DNA of 5,450 bases from an uncultured Planctomycetaceae bacterium. Lineage in GTDB: Bacteria; Planctomycetota; Planctomycetia; Planctomycetales; Planctomycetaceae. The notes under the pieces were generated by a model. The model searched no databases. It was not told the DNA's origin and was given only the letters and a program-made list of their open reading frames with translations. The stretch spans positions 1 through 5,450 of the forward strand of contig CAIXQV010000986.1 in NCBI GenBank assembly GCA_903921605.1, written 5' to 3'. The position numbers were made by a program, and so were the translations under genes. Positions 1 to 5,450 of the stretch are shown one piece after another (within the stretch, counting starts at the first letter, position 1; every line of letters begins with the position of its first letter).

Positions 1-175
1 GGATCCTTCCGTCGGCAATCTGTCAGATGAAGATCGTCGTTGGGTTTCCAAAGCGATCCATGAGCAACCTCAACTGGCGTCTCAGATCGCTTACGAGCGC
101 AGCCACACTGGGTTCACTCGGACAATTACAGTCAAGCTGGAGGATATTCAGCGACTGTACGTCAGCCGTCGTTGA
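1..175 (+). CDS. C-terminal fragment of an unrecognised protein (5' end outside window)
   Basis: An open frame runs from the window edge (first full codon at base 2) to a TGA at 173-175, giving 57 residues with no internal stop. It begins DPSVGNLSDEDRRWV and ends EDIQRLYVSRR. The composition is protein-like: a charged, probably helical stretch (SDEDRRWVSKAIHEQ), then a segment that could be beta-strand (TRTITVKLED), then a basic tail. Codons favour G or C in the third position, as in the large gene downstream. The overlapping frame that starts at ATG 27 gives a serine- and tryptophan-rich, less plausible product and is taken as a shadow. I do not recognise the family and see no catalytic motif. 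Because only the tail is present, function and total length cannot be inferred. Confidence is moderate that this is the true reading frame and nil for a function. Confidence 0.6.
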   Translation, partial: DPSVGNLSDEDRRWVSKAIHEQPQLASQIAYERSHTGFTRTITVKLEDIQRLYVSRR

Positions 176-290
176 TCCTCCTACGGTGGAGTTGGCCCCT
201 GAGGGAATGCTCGCGATGAGCTGTTGTCAGTTCGAAGGCAACTTTGTGAAGCCTTCCTGATGCAAGTGGCCCCGATCAGATCTGCCCCTC

Positions 291-317
291 AAGACAAACG
301 ACCATTCGTCTGTTTTT
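291..317 (+). terminator. Possible rho-independent terminator of the upstream gene
   Basis: Bases 291-301 (AAGACAAACGA) can pair with 306-316 (TCGTCTGTTTT) around the four-base loop CCAT, with one A-C mismatch and one G-T wobble. The 3' arm runs into a five-T tract at 313-317. It lies about 115 bases after the stop of the left-edge gene and before the next gene, as expected for a terminator. The stem is A/T-rich and imperfect, so it may be weak or fortuitous. Confidence 0.35.
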
Positions 318-434
318 CGCAGGGACAGCCGCATCGGTTTAGAGCTCTGTGGGTTTAAAGCAAGCGGGGTCCAGTCAGAGCGAGTTTGAGAGATCTACCC
401 ACAGAATCCGGAACTTGCCCTTCAGCCGATTTTT

Positions 435-438
435 GAGG
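435..438 (+). promoter_or_regulatory. Shine-Dalgarno-like GAGG deciding the TTG 448 start
   Basis: GAGG at 435-438 sits nine bases upstream of the TTG at 448. The longer alternative start, GTG 349, has no comparable purine motif at the right distance. Codon use also improves after 448: the stretch before it carries TTA, AGA (twice) and AGG, whereas the stretch after it is mostly G/C-ending. Together these favour 448 as the start. Confidence 0.4.
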
Positions 439-447
439 ACTGACACC

Positions 448-756
448 TTGCAGCCTCCCATCCCCTACGGTGAAGAGTTCGTGAGGCATCTGACTACACT
501 GAGCAGGCAGACTCCTTTCAACTACAAGGACCTGCAGCAGATCAAAGCGATGAACCGTGAGGATCTGGCGGAGCGATTGAAATCTGAGTGCCCGCAGATC
601 GCTGAGTTTGTGCTTTTGAACTCAGCACGGGATGTCGCCGAACGAGTTCATCAGAAAAGGATAGAACTTGCGGCGGCCTCAACGCGTAGCTCCGGGGTTC
701 ACGGAGCGGCTTCGTTGTTGGAGTTTGTCGTTCAACTGTTTTCTGCCACAGTTTAA
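448..756 (+). CDS. Hypothetical protein, about 102 residues
   Basis: The frame opens after a TAG at 340-342 and ends at TAA 754-756. Starting at TTG 448 gives about 102 residues; GTG 349 would give 135. The core (YKDLQQIKAMNREDLAERL, then IAEFVLLNSARDVAERV) reads as two or three amphipathic, charged helices. The C-terminus (ASLLEFVVQLFSA) is hydrophobic but too short and isolated to call a membrane span with confidence. There is one cysteine (SECPQ) and no signal peptide, so a cytoplasmic location is likely. Codon third positions are mostly G or C, which supports a real gene. The next gene on the same strand starts 130 bases later, with a GC-rich hairpin between, so co-transcription is possible but not shown. 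I do not recognise the family and assign no function. An antisense frame (542-832) overlaps it but looks like a shadow. Confidence 0.5.
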   Translation: MQPPIPYGEEFVRHLTTLSRQTPFNYKDLQQIKAMNREDLAERLKSECPQIAEFVLLNSARDVAERVHQKRIELAAASTRSSGVHGAASLLEFVVQLFSATV

Positions 757-789
757 CGAGGCCCCGCTTGGGGGTAATCAGTTGCCTCG
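757..789 (+). other. GC-rich stem-loop directly after the small gene
   Basis: CGAGGC at 757-762 is perfectly complementary to GCCTCG at 784-789, and the interior can form a further short stem between the C run at 763-765 and the G run at 770-774. The structure starts on the base after the TAA of the small gene and ends about 100 bases before the large gene's start. No T tract follows, so it is not a canonical intrinsic terminator. It could protect the 3' end of an mRNA, partly terminate transcription, or sit in the 5' leader of the large gene. Confidence 0.35.
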
Positions 790-872
790 CCGTTGTTGCA
801 TCGATACCGTACCCGTTTGATTTCCCACTCAAGTGCTGCGATTCGCGGCCTTGGTACAGAACGGTCCATTAC

Positions 873-876
873 GGAG
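873..876 (+). promoter_or_regulatory. Shine-Dalgarno-like GGAG deciding the GTG 887 start
   Basis: GGAG at 873-876 lies ten bases before GTG 887. Initiation there places a normal signal peptide at the very N-terminus. GTG 833 has no purine-rich site upstream (the preceding bases are pyrimidine-rich) and would put about 18 extra residues before the signal peptide. GTG 896 is a weaker alternative that would also leave a signal peptide. Confidence 0.5.
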
Positions 877-886
877 CAGTGAAAAC

Positions 887-3800
887 GTGCGTCAGGTGAA
901 TCGCTGGATATTATTGGTTGCGGCCATACTGCAAATTGCCGCAAGTGGAGAATTGATGGCTCAGGGGCCGTCGAAGGAACTCGCCATCAAGCTGATGTCG
1001 CTGCCTCCTCGTCCTAAACGTCCGGATCTTCCGCCCAGCCAACTTCCATTGCAGTTTATTCAAAGCGAACGCGTTGGCTTTCTGGGGAACTCCTCCGCAG
1101 AACGAATGAACCTGTTCGGCCACTTTGAAACTCTGTTGCATACACGATTTTCCGACAAAGAACTGATCGTTCGCAACTTTGCGCGTCCTGCCGAAGAAGT
1201 CGGAATCCAGCAGCGATCCGCCGACTACACCGCGTTGGATGACCCGCAGTTGGCCTTTGGTGCTGATACTTACTTCTGCTTCTTTGGATTCAACGAATCC
1301 TACAAGGGACCAGAGGGGCTCGACACGTTCAAGCAGCAGTACAAGCAGTATCTGGACATGATCACGGGCCGATATCCGCGCGACGATGAAAAATCGCCGC
1401 CGCGATTTATCCTCGTCTCCCCGTTCGCGTTTGAGCCTACTGGCGATCCATTGCTGCCGGACGGCGAAAAAGAAAACGCTAACCTGAAGCTGTATTCAGC
1501 GGCCGTGGCAGAAGTGGCGGCCGAGCGAAAGCTGGCTTTCGTCGATGTCTTCGAAGAATCACTGAAACTCGTCACTCAGAAACCTGGCATGCAGTTGACC
1601 ATCAACGGCGCGCATTTGAATGCGTCGGGCGATCAGGAGATTGCTCGATTGATTGACGAAAAGACTTTTGGCTCGGCTTCTCCGGCGAGCTTCGGCAGTG
1701 AAAAATACGAAACGCTGCGAGCGGCGATTGTTGATAAATCCTGGGTTCATCTTCAGGACTATCGTATGCTCAACGGCTGGTACGTTTACGGCGGGCGACG
1801 CACCTATGACACCGAAACGTTTCCTCGTGAGTACCTGAAGATCCGCAAAATGGCGGAAGTTCGTGATCGATATGTGTGGGATCTGGCTCAGGGCAAGACG
1901 GATGTTGCCAAGCCGGACGATTCGCAGACCGGTGAGCTGTTTGTTCCCAAGACGCGTTTTGGTGAGCCTCGTCAGGATTATTCAGAAGCTGAAGAGCTGC
2001 GATACCTGACGCCGCAGCAATTGATTGAACAGACGACTGTTCCAAAGGGCTTCCAGATTCAGGCGTTCGCAGATGAAACGATGTTTCCGGAACTCGCAAA
2101 GCCGGTCCAGTTGAACTTTGACAACAAAGGGCGGCTGTGGGTGGCTTGCATGCCAACGTATCCTCAGTGGAAACCAGGCGATGCTCCGCCGGACGATCGC
2201 TTGATCATTCTGGAAGACTCCGATCACGATGGTAAGGCTGATGCCTGCAAGGTCTTCTACGACAAGCTGCACTGCCCGACCGGGTTTGAATTCTGGAATG
2301 GCGGCGTGCTGGTTGTCGATCAGCCTCGTATGTTGTTCCTGAAAGATACGGATGGCGACGACAAAGCCGACGTTGTTGTTCAACTGATGGATGGCTGGGC
2401 GTCGGATGACACTCACCACACATGCGGAGCTTTCGAATGGAGCCACGGCGGCAAGCTGCACATGCTGGAAGGCATTGCGACCAGTACGACTCTGGAAACT
2501 CCATGGGGACCTCATCGCAGCCAGGGAGCTGGTGGTGCCTATGTGATGGATCCTCGTTCATTGAAGATTCGCCAGTTCGCACTGCCCGGTCAGTACAACA
2601 TGTGGTGCTATGTGTTCAATGGCTGGGGACAAGGCATTGTGGGTGACGGAACGACGGCGAACCAGGCATGGGATACACCATTGTCCGGTGCTCAGTTCGG
2701 TGGTCGAACCGGTCTGAATTTTGTGTTCAATAACGAAGGCATGCGACCCGCACTCGGCAGTGAATTCCTCAGCAGTCGACATTTCCCCGACGACGTTCAG
2801 GGACAATTTACCTACGCCTGTGTGATCAACATGAATGGTCTGCCACGGTTCTCTGTGGCTGATAATGGCGGCGGTTACGCGGGTGCTCGACTGAAGAACG
2901 AAGATGGAAGTCCGGACGACTTGATTCGATCATCGGACAAGCATTTCCGCCCGGCTGATCCTCAGATTGGACCTGACGGAGCACTGTGGTTTGGCGACTG
3001 GGCCAATGCCCTGGTTGGCCATATGCAGTACAGCCAGCGTGACCCGAACCGCGACCATACCCGCGGACGCATCTATCGACTCGTCTATCCGGAGCGTCCG
3101 CTGGTAGCTGCGGTCACACAGTTCGGTAAGCCGGCTTCAGAGATTCTGGAACAACTGCGAGAATACGAATGGCGAACACGCTACCGTGCTCGTCGAGAAC
3201 TGCACGGTCGACCTTCTGAAGAAGTTGTGCCTGCGGTCGAAGCCTGGGTGAAGAGCCTGAAGAAAGATGATCCTGAATATGATCGTCTGCGAACAGAAGC
3301 ACTCTGGATTCAGGAATCTCATCATGCCATCAACAGCGAACTGCTGTCCGGCGTTCTAACCTGTAACACAGCCGACGCTCGTGCTGCAGCCATTCACATT
3401 GTGGCCGACGAACATGAGTCATTGCCGGACGCTCAGACTCTTTTGATCGCGGCTTCAAAGGATGCTCATCCGCGTGTTCGTACTGAAGCCGCTCGCGGAC
3501 TCAGCTTCTTCGGGAACATCGAAGCGGCCACTGCGTTGCTGGCGATGACGACATTCGATGCTGACTACTGGGTCGATTACACGATCCAGCATGCTCTGGG
3601 AGCCAACGAGAAGATCTGGCGAGCCGACTTCCTGACCGGCAAGATCACAGAAGCCGGCCCACGAGCAACCGGGATTGTGACTCAGTTAATGGCAGCGTCC
3701 AAGAGCGGTGCAGCCGCTTTGCCGTTCCTTCAGACTCTGATGTCACAGCAGCCGAAGCCGGAAGAAGAACGCAACAAAGCAATGACGGCGCTGGCCGGTC

Positions 3801-4234
3801 TTCAGGGTGACAGCAATCGAGGCCGGGAAGTGTTCGTCCGCAACTGCACCGCTTGCCATAAAGTCGGAAACGGTGAAGGACGCGAGTTTGGGCCAAACCT
3901 TGCTGGGGTTGCCAAGCGGATGAACAAGGTCAAGATTGTGCAGTCGGTTGTCGATCCGAACGCCGACGTAGCAGAAAAGTATCGATCGACTCTGATCGTC
4001 ACCACTGACGGCATGCCGACGGCTGGTCTGGTCGTGTCTGAAAACGATACCGAAGTTGAGTTATTCGATGGCAAGGCGGTTCGCAAGATCGCTAAGGCTG
4101 ATATTGAAGAGCGAGTCACTCAGCAGCAGAGCAGCATGCCTGAAGGTGCGGCCTCAACGGTGGCTCCATCAGAGTTCATTGACCTGCTGGAATACCTTGC
4201 GGCTCAAAATCAGGATGTGCCTGCGGCGAAGTAG
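887..4234 (+). CDS. Exported SGNH-like / beta-propeller / HEAT / PVC-type cytochrome c fusion protein
   Basis: From GTG 887 this encodes about 1115 residues. A Sec-type signal peptide opens it: arginines, then WILLVAAILQIAA, with probable cleavage after LMA (residue 25 or so). Residues about 60-260 form an SGNH/GDSL-hydrolase-like module: block I GNSSAERM (67-74, putative nucleophile Ser69), block III GFNES (Asn136) and block V NGAHL (His243), with Asn240 where the catalytic Asp normally stands. A linker with the YGGR motif follows. Residues about 380-745 match the PVC 'membrane-bound dehydrogenase' beta-propeller family (TIGR02604-like), with MPTYPQW, HCPTGFEFWNGG and two Asp-rich, possibly calcium-binding loops (DSDHDGKAD from 444, DTDGDDKAD from 487). 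HEAT-like helices follow (for example RVRTEAARGL near 860). The C-terminus is the Pirellula/Verrucomicrobium-type heme domain (TIGR02603-like): C987-T-A-C990-H991 binds heme c, and Met1084 in SSMPEG is a likely distal ligand. Family knowledge suggests extracytoplasmic electron transfer from an oxidised substrate; substrate and partners are unknown. A strong terminator follows, consistent with this being the last gene of its transcript. No frameshift or truncation is seen. Confidence 0.93.
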   Translation: MRQVNRWILLVAAILQIAASGELMAQGPSKELAIKLMSLPPRPKRPDLPPSQLPLQFIQSERVGFLGNSSAERMNLFGHFETLLHTRFSDKELIVRNFARPAEEVGIQQRSADYTALDDPQLAFGADTYFCFFGFNESYKGPEGLDTFKQQYKQYLDMITGRYPRDDEKSPPRFILVSPFAFEPTGDPLLPDGEKENANLKLYSAAVAEVAAERKLAFVDVFEESLKLVTQKPGMQLTINGAHLNASGDQEIARLIDEKTFGSASPASFGSEKYETLRAAIVDKSWVHLQDYRMLNGWYVYGGRRTYDTETFPREYLKIRKMAEVRDRYVWDLAQGKTDVAKPDDSQTGELFVPKTRFGEPRQDYSEAEELRYLTPQQLIEQTTVPKGFQIQAFADETMFPELAKPVQLNFDNKGRLWVACMPTYPQWKPGDAPPDDRLIILEDSDHDGKADACKVFYDKLHCPTGFEFWNGGVLVVDQPRMLFLKDTDGDDKADVVVQLMDGWASDDTHHTCGAFEWSHGGKLHMLEGIATSTTLETPWGPHRSQGAGGAYVMDPRSLKIRQFALPGQYNMWCYVFNGWGQGIVGDGTTANQAWDTPLSGAQFGGRTGLNFVFNNEGMRPALGSEFLSSRHFPDDVQGQFTYACVINMNGLPRFSVADNGGGYAGARLKNEDGSPDDLIRSSDKHFRPADPQIGPDGALWFGDWANALVGHMQYSQRDPNRDHTRGRIYRLVYPERPLVAAVTQFGKPASEILEQLREYEWRTRYRARRELHGRPSEEVVPAVEAWVKSLKKDDPEYDRLRTEALWIQESHHAINSELLSGVLTCNTADARAAAIHIVADEHESLPDAQTLLIAASKDAHPRVRTEAARGLSFFGNIEAATALLAMTTFDADYWVDYTIQHALGANEKIWRADFLTGKITEAGPRATGIVTQLMAASKSGAAALPFLQTLMSQQPKPEEERNKAMTALAGLQGDSNRGREVFVRNCTACHKVGNGEGREFGPNLAGVAKRMNKVKIVQSVVDPNADVAEKYRSTLIVTTDGMPTAGLVVSENDTEVELFDGKAVRKIAKADIEERVTQQQSSMPEGAASTVAPSEFIDLLEYLAAQNQDVPAAK

Positions 4235-4264
4235 ACAAGTCCGTTTCCAACAGTCGTTTAATGA

Positions 4265-4305
4265 GGGCGCGGTCCAACTGAAAACAGTTGACCGTGCCCT
4301 TTTTT
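4265..4305 (+). terminator. Strong rho-independent terminator of the large cytochrome gene
   Basis: The arm at 4265-4280 (GGGCGCGGTCCAACTG) pairs with 4285-4299 (CAGTTGACCGTGCCC) around an AAAA loop. The stem has 15 pairs, one of them a G-T wobble, and a single bulged C. Six T residues (4300-4305) follow directly. It starts 30 bases after the TAG of the large gene. Read from the minus strand it lacks an equally good T tract, so it mainly terminates plus-strand transcription. Confidence 0.9.
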
Positions 4306-4632
4306 ATTGGTTCCATGCGGGGAGCGGGGATTTAGTCAGCCAGACGTCTGCCGATTTCAAAGGGTTTGGTCCACGCCTTCTCCTGATTGAGGCCCGGGAT
4401 ACCTTCGTGGTTAGCGGCCGTCGGATCCAGTGTTGGAAACCGGTGTCATGTGGTGAAGCTTTCTGCTGAGAGGCCGCAGAACAAAACTCGAGTGTGAACA
4501 CCAGCGGTACCTTTGACCACTGAGACTTTTTTCTTTACGGAGTTCTCCTGCAACCGCATACACAAACCAGCAGCAACGTCAGCCTCGGGGCCGCGAGTTC
4601 AGCCGGGAACACAGAAACGGTGGCACGCAAAA

Positions 4633-4662
4633 CGGTGTCGGGAACGACGGTGTCAGGAACGA
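4633..4662. repeat. Two-copy 15-bp tandem repeat
   Basis: CGGTGTCGGGAACGA (4633-4647) is followed directly by CGGTGTCAGGAACGA (4648-4662), differing at one base. The preceding 15 bases (4618-4632) start with the same CGGTG and match at nine positions, so a decayed third unit is possible. The period is a multiple of three; read on the minus strand it would give repeated VPDTV, but no credible gene contains it. Confidence 0.6.
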
Positions 4663-4890
4663 CGGGCACTGTCGTCATCGCTACCTGATTCAACTCCAGC
4701 GTTGACGATTCGGCCCTGAAAACGTCGCGATGCCTCTGCACGAGCGGGCAGTTCTGGCGACAGAGTCTGAGGATGCGGCGGTCGAGGTGGACAGAGCCGT
4801 CTCCGGCTCGTTGTCCAACTCGGTCTCCGACGATGCATAGGAAAAGTCCGTCAGACTCACGACGGATCGTGATCGACTTTGCCCGTCAGC

Positions 4891-4949
4891 CATTTTTTGT
4901 GTCGGCCATTTGCATCGATTGCGCAGCAAAGAACTCGCATTTTTTGTGT
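4891..4949 (+). repeat. Direct repeat of CATTTTTTGTGT
   Basis: The 12-mer CATTTTTTGTGT occurs exactly at 4891-4902 and again at 4938-4949, with starts 47 bases apart. Both copies carry six T residues. Between them, TTTGC (4909-4913) and GCAAA (4926-4930) could form a small stem. The role is unknown; the T runs could contribute to transcript ends on the plus strand, or the repeat may be chance in a short T-rich patch. Confidence 0.45.
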
Positions 4950-5026
4950 TACGAGGAAACCTATGCCGTTATGCATATTCTGTTGAAGATTCTGGCGCCC
5001 GATACGCGACGGGCCCAAGTCGATGG

Positions 5027-5450
5027 TTACTTCCCACACTTCGCCAGAGCGACGTCCTTGATGCCGCGCAGGTCCAGTTTACCGGTTCCCAGCAAAGGAA
5101 TCTGTTCGACCTGAATAAAGCTGTCCGAGGATGGAATAAACAGGTTTGGCAAGCCTGCGGCCTGGAGTCGATCCAGCACTTCGCGAATGGGTTTCTTCAT
5201 TGGCTTGTGGAGCACGATCAGTCGCTCGCCCTTCTTCTCATCCGGCACGGCCGTCACCGCACAGGCGATCTCTGGTTCATCCGACATGTCTTCTTCCAGG
5301 ATTTTTGCAATCTCCTGCTCGACAAGAATATGAGGCACCATTTCGCCACCGATCTTGGAGAAGCGGCTCATGCGGCCTGTAATGCGAATAAATCCATCGT
5401 CGTCGATCATGGCCATGTCGCCGCTGTTGTACCAGCCATCCACGATCAAC
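5027..5450 (-). CDS. aas: Acyl-ACP synthetase, Aas-type, C-terminal part (5' end outside window)
   Basis: The minus-strand frame is open from the window edge to TAA at 5027-5029, about 140 residues. It is the C-terminal part of an ANL-superfamily adenylating enzyme. Counting from the first visible residue: the A7/A8-type stretch GWYNSGDMAMIDDDGF (SGD Asp11), the hinge region ITGRMSRFSKIGGEMV (Arg26, Lys32), then AVPDEKKGERLIVL, and finally IPLLGTGKLDL with the probable catalytic lysine Lys124. The PLLGTGK ending and the preceding GLPNLFIP resemble the tail of E. coli Aas (PLLGSGK), the bifunctional 2-acylglycerophosphoethanolamine acyltransferase/acyl-ACP synthetase. The role would be ATP-dependent activation of fatty acids onto ACP for phospholipid repair at the inner membrane. 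The upstream acyltransferase and any transporter domain would lie outside the window, so a stand-alone synthetase is not excluded. The TTG at 5447-5449 is internal and is not the start. The gene is convergent with the cytochrome gene. Confidence 0.82.
   Translation of the reverse strand, partial: LIVDGWYNSGDMAMIDDDGFIRITGRMSRFSKIGGEMVPHILVEQEIAKILEEDMSDEPEIACAVTAVPDEKKGERLIVLHKPMKKPIREVLDRLQAAGLPNLFIPSSDSFIQVEQIPLLGTGKLDLRGIKDVALAKCGK

Larger units (their letters stand above)
4306..5026. other. Long convergent intergenic region without a convincing gene
   Basis: About 720 bases separate the plus-strand cytochrome gene's terminator from the stop codon of the minus-strand acyl-ACP synthetase gene. 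The several frames of 60-80 codons here have no ribosome site, biased composition (Arg/Ser/Cys-rich) and mutual overlaps, so none is called. Visible structure: an imperfect hairpin (4502-4522) ahead of a six-T run (4527-4532) that could be a weak back-up terminator, a 15-bp tandem repeat (4633-4662), a repeated 12-mer (4891-4902 and 4938-4949), and a short GNN-rich pocket in one plus frame (4706-4840). A weak hairpin GCCCG/CGGGC (4997-5014) lies just beyond the minus gene's stop but has no T tract. No tRNA or recognisable ncRNA was found. Confidence 0.6.

Noticed and set aside
27..260. 77-codon plus frame starting at ATG 27
   Set aside because: It overlaps the more protein-like tail ending at 175 and has unusual composition; its start is not supported by a ribosome site.
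542..832. 96-codon minus-strand frame overlapping the small gene and the following gap
   Set aside because: Composition is Pro/Arg/Ser-rich without a recognisable motif, and the plus-strand frame has better codon use.
1982..2515. 177-codon open frame on the minus strand inside the large gene
   Set aside because: It is antisense to the well-supported propeller domain, has no recognisable motif, and is explained by the codon bias of the plus-strand gene.
4341..4350. Perfect 10-bp palindrome CAGACGTCTG
   Set aside because: It is isolated, with no second copy or nearby promoter on either strand, and a single palindrome of this length is not significant.
4393..4511. Cluster of SmaI, EagI, BamHI, HindIII, XhoI and KpnI recognition sites in about 120 bases, suggestive of a cloning polylinker
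   Set aside because: The sites are widely spaced with unrelated sequence between them, in an order I do not recognise from any vector, and the flanking genes are continuous with natural DNA. Treated as coincidence, though a vector screen would settle it.
4997..5014. GCCCG/CGGGC hairpin as terminator of the minus-strand gene
   Set aside because: The stem is only five pairs and no T tract follows it on the minus strand.
5146..5382. 78-codon plus frame at the right edge
   Set aside because: It is antisense to the acyl-ACP synthetase, whose motifs are clear.

Overview
The window looks like a piece of a planctomycete (PVC-superphylum) chromosome. The main evidence is its dominant gene, a very long exported protein. 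It combines an N-terminal SGNH/GDSL-like module, the beta-propeller 'membrane-bound dehydrogenase' module, HEAT-like helices and a C-terminal 'Pirellula/Verrucomicrobium-type' cytochrome c domain with one CxxCH motif. This combination is characteristic of Planctomycetes and relatives. The moderate GC content and the use of GTG/TTG starts fit that origin, but genus cannot be assigned from the sequence alone.

Layout, left to right. Bases 1-175 are the last 57 codons of an unrecognised plus-strand gene whose start lies outside the window. A 272-base gap follows, with a possible A/T-type hairpin terminator at 291-317. Bases 448-756 are a plausible small plus-strand gene for an unrecognised protein of about 102 residues. 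Its stop codon is followed at once by a GC-rich hairpin (757-789). The large multidomain c-type cytochrome protein is best started at GTG 887, not at the first available GTG (833), and runs to 4234. A strong rho-independent terminator follows 30 bases after its stop (4265-4305). Bases 4306-5026 have no convincing gene; they contain a 15-bp tandem repeat, a repeated 12-mer and a short coding-like pocket. The right edge (5027-5450, minus strand) is the C-terminal end of an AMP-binding acyl-ACP synthetase of the Aas type, convergent with the large gene.

The genes do not form an obvious pathway. The large protein should act outside the cytoplasm, probably in electron transfer coupled to oxidation or binding of a sugar-like or polysaccharide-derived substrate; this is inferred from family architecture only. 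The Aas-type enzyme belongs to fatty-acid reuse and phospholipid repair, and its convergent orientation means it is transcribed independently. No tRNA, rRNA, CRISPR array, transposase or phage gene was seen. The most noteworthy item is the modular fusion in the large gene, especially its SGNH module with Asn at the usual catalytic Asp position. It is a known type of architecture with no established function, not a clearly new system.
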